From the NCBI RefSeq assembly GCF_019145205.1, contig NZ_JAHSTT010000006.1:124001-188000 (forward strand): a stretch of DNA of 64,000 bases. Reading direction: 5' to 3'. Shown here piece after piece: positions 59,537-64,000 of this stretch. Both the position numbers and the translations under genes were made by a program. Origin of the DNA: Pseudomonas khavaziana (GTDB taxonomy: Bacteria > Pseudomonadota > Gammaproteobacteria > Pseudomonadales > Pseudomonadaceae). The first letter of the stretch is position 1, and every line of letters begins with the position of its first letter. A model generated the notes under the pieces. That model searched no databases and was not told the DNA's origin. It saw only the letters and a program-made list of their open reading frames with translations.

Positions 59537-60922
59537 ATGCTCAACCCATCTCACAACCGCGGCGAGCTGAACGTTCGGTACGATCAAGGCGTGCTCGATC
59601 CCGACTGCCCTGTTGGCACTGAAAAGTTCCATGAAGGGATCGGTTCCCTGGATTTGCTTCGCGCTTTACGTGCCAGCCGCCAGAAATGCCGTCCGCTGTC
59701 GCTGAACGTGCAACTGCCGTCCAACCCTAGGCCTGCCTTGTGTTCCCCGGGCGATGTTTCATGCGAGCACAGGGGCGGTGAAAACTACCTTCGACGTCTG
59801 CAGCACGAGATTGACCTCGTCAGTTGTCACCTGGGCACGGGGCAGCGGGTCGAGCAGTTTCATCTGGGTGGCGGTATACCCGCAATCGCCCAGCTCAGAA
59901 GGCTGATGAGTCATCTTCGTGGCCGATTCAACCTTCTGGGGCATGAGTGCGGTGAGTACAGTATTGACGTTGACCTGCACCACACCGACTGGTCGACCAT
60001 GGGCGTGCTGCGCGACCTTGGATTCAACCATGTCAGCATTGGCGTTCCGGACATCGGTGCCGACAGTGATATGTCGGTGGACTGCTACCAGAACCCGGCC
60101 CCCATCCATTCGCTTATCGATGCCGCGCGTACCTTTGGTTATCGTTCCATCAATGTGGATCTGGGGTATGGCCGTGCCTGGCAGACGCCGGAAAGCTTCG
60201 CACTGAAATTGGCCACTCTTATCGAACTGGAGCCGGACCGGCTGCTGGTATTTGACTACTCACGGCCACCCCATCGCTATCGGGCGATGGCCGGGGACAA
60301 CATCAGAGCGCTGTGCAGCCTGGATGATAAAAGCGCGATGCGCCAAAGCTGTTTTGACCAGTTGCTCGGCGGGGGGTATCACTACATCGGCCTGGGGCAA
60401 TTTGTCCGGCCCGACGATGATTTGGCGATAGCGCAGGAGCGCGGCCGGTTACGTCGCACCAGTGAAGGTTTTACCCGCCACGGGTATTGCGATCAAATCG
60501 GGTTCGGTTTGGGCGCCATCAGTCAGATTGACGAACTGTACGCGCAAAATACCGACCAATTGCAACGGTATCAGCAATGCCTGGACATCGACCAATTGCC
60601 GACGAGTCGTGGCTGGCGGTGCGAGCCACGCAGCCAGATCAGGCTCATGGTCATGGAGCGCCTGGCGTGTGATTTGGAGCTGGATATCCAGGCCATCGAG
60701 ACGCGTTGCGGACTGATCTTTCGCCAGTACTTTTACGCCGCCTGGCCTGTGCTGGAGCAATTGGCCGGTGACGGGTTGATTGAGCTGTCTGAGCGTTTCA
60801 TCAGTATCCTTCCGGCCGGTCGGCCGCACGTAGATGCCATCTGCAACCTGTTTGAAAAGGACTCGGGCGGCGCGGGGCGTGAACCCTATAGCGAGTGGAT
60901 TGATCATGACACCTTCATTTGA
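59537..60922 (+). CDS. HemN paralogue lacking the radical-SAM cysteines
   Basis: 461 residues from ATG 59537 (GGAG nine bases upstream). It aligns along its whole length with the HemN that follows: HLGGGIPAIAQLRRLMSHL for HLGGGTPTYL, DLGFNHVSIGV for QLGFNRLSFGV, GYRSINVDLGYG for FKSVSVDLIYG, GYHYIGLGQFVRPDDDLAIA for GYVYIGMDHFALPDDELALA, and a HemN C-terminal domain. The cluster motif C-x3-C-x2-C-x-C is gone: the equivalent stretch is LNVQLPSNPRPALCSPGDVS. Without the [4Fe-4S] ligands it cannot do radical-SAM chemistry as HemN does. The frame is intact with normal codon use, it has an Anr box and overlaps hemN by 17 bases, so it appears to be kept. Role unknown. Confidence 0.88.
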   Translation: MLNPSHNRGELNVRYDQGVLDPDCPVGTEKFHEGIGSLDLLRALRASRQKCRPLSLNVQLPSNPRPALCSPGDVSCEHRGGENYLRRLQHEIDLVSCHLGTGQRVEQFHLGGGIPAIAQLRRLMSHLRGRFNLLGHECGEYSIDVDLHHTDWSTMGVLRDLGFNHVSIGVPDIGADSDMSVDCYQNPAPIHSLIDAARTFGYRSINVDLGYGRAWQTPESFALKLATLIELEPDRLLVFDYSRPPHRYRAMAGDNIRALCSLDDKSAMRQSCFDQLLGGGYHYIGLGQFVRPDDDLAIAQERGRLRRTSEGFTRHGYCDQIGFGLGAISQIDELYAQNTDQLQRYQQCLDIDQLPTSRGWRCEPRSQIRLMVMERLACDLELDIQAIETRCGLIFRQYFYAAWPVLEQLAGDGLIELSERFISILPAGRPHVDAICNLFEKDSGGAGREPYSEWIDHDTFI

Positions 60923-62294
60923 TTTCAATCGCGCCCTGGTCGAAAAATATGACCGACCGGGGCCGCGCTATACCTCCTACCCAACCGCACCGCAATTTCA
61001 TCAGGCGTTCGCCGTCGATGACTATCATCGTGCCGTCACCGATAGCAACCTGGCGCCTGTGCCCAAGCCCCTGTCGGTGTACATTCACATTCCGTTCTGC
61101 AAGAGCCTTTGTTACTACTGTGCCTGCAACAAAATCATTACGCAGAAAACCCACCGTGCCGTCGAATACCTGACCTACCTCAAGCGCGAAATCGAGATGC
61201 AAGCTGCCTTGTTCGACCGTACGCGCAAGCTGACGCAACTGCACCTGGGCGGGGGCACGCCGACCTATTTGACCCGCGAGCAGCTGGCCGACCTGATGGG
61301 CTGTCTACACCAGGCATTCGACATGGACGACAGCGATGACCATGAGTTTTCCATCGAGGTCGATCCGCGCACCATCAGCACCGAACAGATCCAGTCGCTG
61401 CGCCAGCTGGGCTTCAATCGCCTGAGTTTTGGTGTGCAGGACTTTGACCCCGACGTACAGGCGGCAGTCAATCGCCAGCAAAGTGAAGCGCAGATTTATG
61501 CCCTGGTCGCAGCGGCGCGTGAGGCGCAATTCAAGTCGGTCAGCGTCGACCTGATTTACGGCCTGCCGCTGCAAACGGTGAAGAGTTTCGATGTCACCCT
61601 CGGCAAAATCATCGCGTTGCGTCCGGATCGTATTGCCGCCTACAGCTACGCTCATTTGCCGGAGCTGGTGCGCGCGCAACGACTGATTCGCCCAGCCGAC
61701 ATGCCGCCACCGGAACGCAAGCTGGAGTTGCTTGAACTGACCATCCGGCGCCTGACCGAGGCCGGTTATGTCTATATCGGCATGGATCATTTCGCCTTGC
61801 CCGACGATGAGCTGGCGCTGGCCCGGGCCAATGGCACGTTGCAGCGCAATTTCCAGGGCTACTCCACCCATGCCGACTGCGATTTGATCGGCCTGGGGGT
61901 GTCAGCGATCGGTAAGGTCGGCGACAGCTACAGCCAGAGTGTCAAGGAGCTCTCGCAGTACTATGCCCGTATTGATCAAGGCTTGCTGCCGGTGCATCGG
62001 GGTTACCGTTTGAGCGCCGATGACCTGCTGCGCCGTGACGTGATCAGTGAGCTGATGTGCCATGGCCGGGTCGACTTCGGTAAATTCGAAGTGGGTCACG
62101 GCATCTGCTTCACCGAGTATTTTGCCGACGCGCTGGGGCAACTGGACGAGCATGTGCGGGACGGGCTCCTGAAGATTCACCACGGCCAATTGCGCCTGTT
62201 GCCCCAAGGACATTTGATGATGCGCAGCGTCGCAATGGCGTTTGACGCCTACCTGGGTGACGCACAGAAGGGCCGGTTTTCCCGCACCGTTTAA
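60906..62294 (+). CDS. hemN: Oxygen-independent coproporphyrinogen III dehydrogenase
   Basis: 462 residues from ATG 60906. Radical-SAM enzyme that decarboxylates two propionates of coproporphyrinogen III in the cytoplasm without oxygen. Cluster motif C65-x3-C69-x2-C72-x-C74 (FCKSLCYYCAC) is intact, with HLGGGTPTYL for SAM binding, the N-terminal RPGPRYTSYPTAPQFH and a HemN C-terminal domain. Overlaps the degenerate paralogue by 17 bases, so it is co-expressed from the Anr box at 59464-59477. Supplies heme for anaerobic respiration, in line with nirE/nirJ next door. Confidence 0.96.
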   Translation: MTPSFDFNRALVEKYDRPGPRYTSYPTAPQFHQAFAVDDYHRAVTDSNLAPVPKPLSVYIHIPFCKSLCYYCACNKIITQKTHRAVEYLTYLKREIEMQAALFDRTRKLTQLHLGGGTPTYLTREQLADLMGCLHQAFDMDDSDDHEFSIEVDPRTISTEQIQSLRQLGFNRLSFGVQDFDPDVQAAVNRQQSEAQIYALVAAAREAQFKSVSVDLIYGLPLQTVKSFDVTLGKIIALRPDRIAAYSYAHLPELVRAQRLIRPADMPPPERKLELLELTIRRLTEAGYVYIGMDHFALPDDELALARANGTLQRNFQGYSTHADCDLIGLGVSAIGKVGDSYSQSVKELSQYYARIDQGLLPVHRGYRLSADDLLRRDVISELMCHGRVDFGKFEVGHGICFTEYFADALGQLDEHVRDGLLKIHHGQLRLLPQGHLMMRSVAMAFDAYLGDAQKGRFSRTV

Positions 62295-62353
62295 GGCGTT
62301 GGAAACACCTGCAAAGAAAACCGATCGCCTTCAAGTCAGTAGGCTTGCACCTC

Positions 62354-63163
62354 TCACCTGGATGGGGAAAAGCGCGCCGGGTATTGCAGTGGTTGTTCGG
62401 CGAACAGATTGACCACGGTGCCGATCACCGTCAGCGTCGCAATTCCGGGCGGGCACTTAAGCCCCAGGGTCGGCAGTTGGTGCAGCGGGCCACGCACGAC
62501 ATGCTGGTCGGGCCGTGTGCCGTTGCTTATCAGTGCCGCCGGTGTGTCGGCGGGCATTCCGGCCTCGATCAAGCGCTGCGCGATAACCCCAAGATTCGCC
62601 AACCCCATGTAGAAGACCAGGGTTTGACTGCAGTCGGCCAGGCTGCTCCAGGGCAACGACAACGCGCCATTGTGTTGCAGGTGCCCGGTGATGAAACGGC
62701 AGGAGTTGACCAGGTCCCGGTGGGTCAGTGGGATCCCCGCATAGGCGCTGCAGCCGGAAGCGGCGGTAATGCCCGGGACCACCTGGCAGTCGATACCGCG
62801 TTGCAGCAAGTACTGAAGTTCCTCGGCACCGCGCCCGAATATGAAGGGGTCGCCACCCTTGAGCCGAACCACCCGTTGGCCTTGGTCGGCAAGTTCGGCG
62901 AGCCGTTGGTTGATCTGTTCCTGGGGCAAGCTGTGGCAGCCGCTGGCCTTGCCGACGTAATGCCGCGCGCAGGTCGGTGGGATCAATGCCAGCAGTTCGT
63001 CGCTGATGAGGCGGTCATAGACCACGGCGTCGGCCTGCATCAGCAGGCTCCAGGCGCGCAGGGTCAGCAGTCGGGGGTCGCCGGGGCCGGCACCGACCAG
63101 GGCGACTTCCCCCGGTCTGAACGCGCACTCAAGTGCGGCCGGTATAACAATGGATGCAGGCAT
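62354..63163 (-). CDS. nirE: Uroporphyrinogen-III C-methyltransferase (NirE/CobA type)
   Basis: 269 residues from ATG 63163 (AGGAAG upstream). SAM-dependent methylation of uroporphyrinogen III to precorrin-2. Motifs: LVGAGPGDPRLLTLRAW, VVRLKGGDPFIFGRGAEE, and VVPGITAASGCSAYAGIPLT. Because it lies 47 bp after nirJ on the same strand, it is most likely the NirE enzyme feeding heme d1 synthesis rather than a siroheme or B12 enzyme. Convergent with hemN, 59 bp apart. Confidence 0.9.
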   Translation of the reverse strand: MPASIVIPAALECAFRPGEVALVGAGPGDPRLLTLRAWSLLMQADAVVYDRLISDELLALIPPTCARHYVGKASGCHSLPQEQINQRLAELADQGQRVVRLKGGDPFIFGRGAEELQYLLQRGIDCQVVPGITAASGCSAYAGIPLTHRDLVNSCRFITGHLQHNGALSLPWSSLADCSQTLVFYMGLANLGVIAQRLIEAGMPADTPAALISNGTRPDQHVVRGPLHQLPTLGLKCPPGIATLTVIGTVVNLFAEQPLQYPARFSPSR

Positions 63164-63210
63164 AAGGCTTCCTTGGTGCGTCATATCAGAGGGTTTACCG
63201 CACGGACGCT

Positions 63211-64000
63211 TCAGTCTGTGGTGCAAGGGATCAGCGGTGACGGCTGCACGCCGATCTCTTCATCGCTTAGATGACAGCCGGGGTCCTGGCCCCAGAGGTC
63301 GCCCTCGGCCCAGGCGCGTGTGCGGGTATTGCCGTTGCAGATGGGCAACCAGCGGCATTGCGCGCAACGGCCGCCCACAGCACGGGGGTGCTCACGCAAT
63401 CTCGACAGCAGCGCATCGGGCTGATCCAGCCAGAGCGTGCGAAAGGGCGTGTGCCGGACATTGCCCACCGAGTGCTGCCACCAATAGGTGTCCGGGTGCA
63501 CTTCGCCGGTATTGTCGATATTGGCAATACCGCTGCCCGAGGCATTGCCGCCCCAGGCGCGAAGCATGTTTTCCAGGTGCGGGTAGTGCGCAGGCAAGCG
63601 GCTCGCGGCCCATTGCAGCAAGAGAATGGCATCGGCATCGTTGTTGCCACTGACAAAATCGGTGCCGTGGCCTTGTTGAATGTCTTCCCAGGCGCGTTCG
63701 AAGATCGAGGTCATGGCGTCGCGGCTCATCTGCCGCTGCGCATCGAGCTGGCGGCTGCGTTTGCCGCGGCCGCTGTAGTTAAGGTGCGACAGGTAAAACT
63801 TCTGTACGTCGTACTCGCGCATCAGTGCCAGCAGTTGGGGCAACTGCGTGTGGTTCTCCTGGGTCAGCGTCGTACGCAGGCCCACGCGAATGCCTCGTTC
63901 TCGACAGAGCCGGATCGCGTGCATGGAACGAGCGAAGCTGCCTTTCAGTTGCCGGAAGGCATCATGGGTGGCTTCCAGGCCATCGATGCTGATGCCCACA
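63211..64000 (-). CDS. nirJ: Heme d1 biosynthesis radical SAM protein NirJ, cut by window edge
   Basis: The C-terminal 260 or more residues are visible; the frame is open to the last base, so the N-terminal radical-SAM cysteines lie outside. Visible are the second half of the SAM barrel (GISIDGLEATHDAFRQLKGS, RTTLTQENHTQLPQL), and the auxiliary cluster region AVGGRCAQCRWLPICNGNTR with further Cys at GQDPGCHLSDEE. NirJ acts on the propionate side chains of the tetrapyrrole precursor of heme d1 in nitrite reductase NirS. Transcribed toward nirE. Confidence 0.88.
   Translation of the reverse strand, partial: VGISIDGLEATHDAFRQLKGSFARSMHAIRLCRERGIRVGLRTTLTQENHTQLPQLLALMREYDVQKFYLSHLNYSGRGKRSRQLDAQRQMSRDAMTSIFERAWEDIQQGHGTDFVSGNNDADAILLLQWAASRLPAHYPHLENMLRAWGGNASGSGIANIDNTGEVHPDTYWWQHSVGNVRHTPFRTLWLDQPDALLSRLREHPRAVGGRCAQCRWLPICNGNTRTRAWAEGDLWGQDPGCHLSDEEIGVQPSPLIPCTTD

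Overview
The window reads as a chromosome segment of a Pseudomonas of the fluorescens group. The evidence is gene order and content: gacA-uvrC-pgsA followed by tRNA-Gly, Pseudomonas-type REPIN repeats (TGTAGGAGCGAGCTTGCTCGCG), a type VI secretion system (T6SS) locus with an rhs/vgrG payload module, and heme d1 (nirE, nirJ) plus hemN genes with Anr/FNR-type boxes, which suggests a denitrifying or microaerobic lifestyle. Host codons are GC-rich; the small payload and immunity genes are clearly more AT-rich, as expected of transferred cargo.

Layout. 1-3350: mgtA (5' end outside the window) and mgtC separated by a REPIN. 3638-8437: a BvgA-like response regulator, a 1204-residue BvgS-like hybrid kinase, and a stand-alone receiver whose phospho-acceptor Asp is Asn. 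8665-10218, minus strand: a DAHP synthase preceded by two leader peptides in tandem. The upstream one is Phe/Tyr/Trp-rich and followed by an intrinsic terminator; the second is Tyr-rich and followed by a hairpin abutting the ribosome-binding site. 10365-12284: nitrilase-family amidohydrolase, GNAT acetyltransferase and two divergent phage-like HTH genes. 12436-15672: gacA (TTG start), uvrC, pgsA, tRNA-Gly(GCC) and terminator.

16437-49572 is an accessory block. It starts with a phage-type HTH gene and a 63-codon gene (16906-17097) whose relative recurs at 49408-49572, so the pair brackets the block. Inside, on the minus strand, are an rhs pseudogene collapsed at YD repeats, an AHH-type Rhs nuclease with overlapping immunity gene, a frameshifted rhs 5' end, a 617-bp internal vgrG fragment, two immunity-like genes, a nuclease-type effector, DUF4150 and DUF2169 adaptors, vgrG, PAAR and hcp. 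These lead into tssL, tssK, an FHA-TssJ fusion, tssG, F, E, C and B. Divergently, vasI/tagO, tssA and tssM run on the plus strand with an unknown zinc-ribbon protein behind them. No clpV (tssH) is in the window.

48225-58631: a secreted N-formylglutamate amidohydrolase-like protein, a PAS-GGDEF diguanylate cyclase, a tightly coupled minus-strand operon (receiver-AraC regulator, 7TMR-DISM hybrid kinase, TonB-dependent receptor), a LysR regulator and a short-chain dehydrogenase. 58755-64000: Anr/FNR boxes, a small membrane protein, a HemN paralogue that has lost every radical-SAM cluster cysteine and overlaps true hemN by 17 bp, then convergent nirE and nirJ (cut by the window edge). The degenerate HemN paralogue, the double leader arrangement and the FHA-TssJ fusion are the least conventional items.
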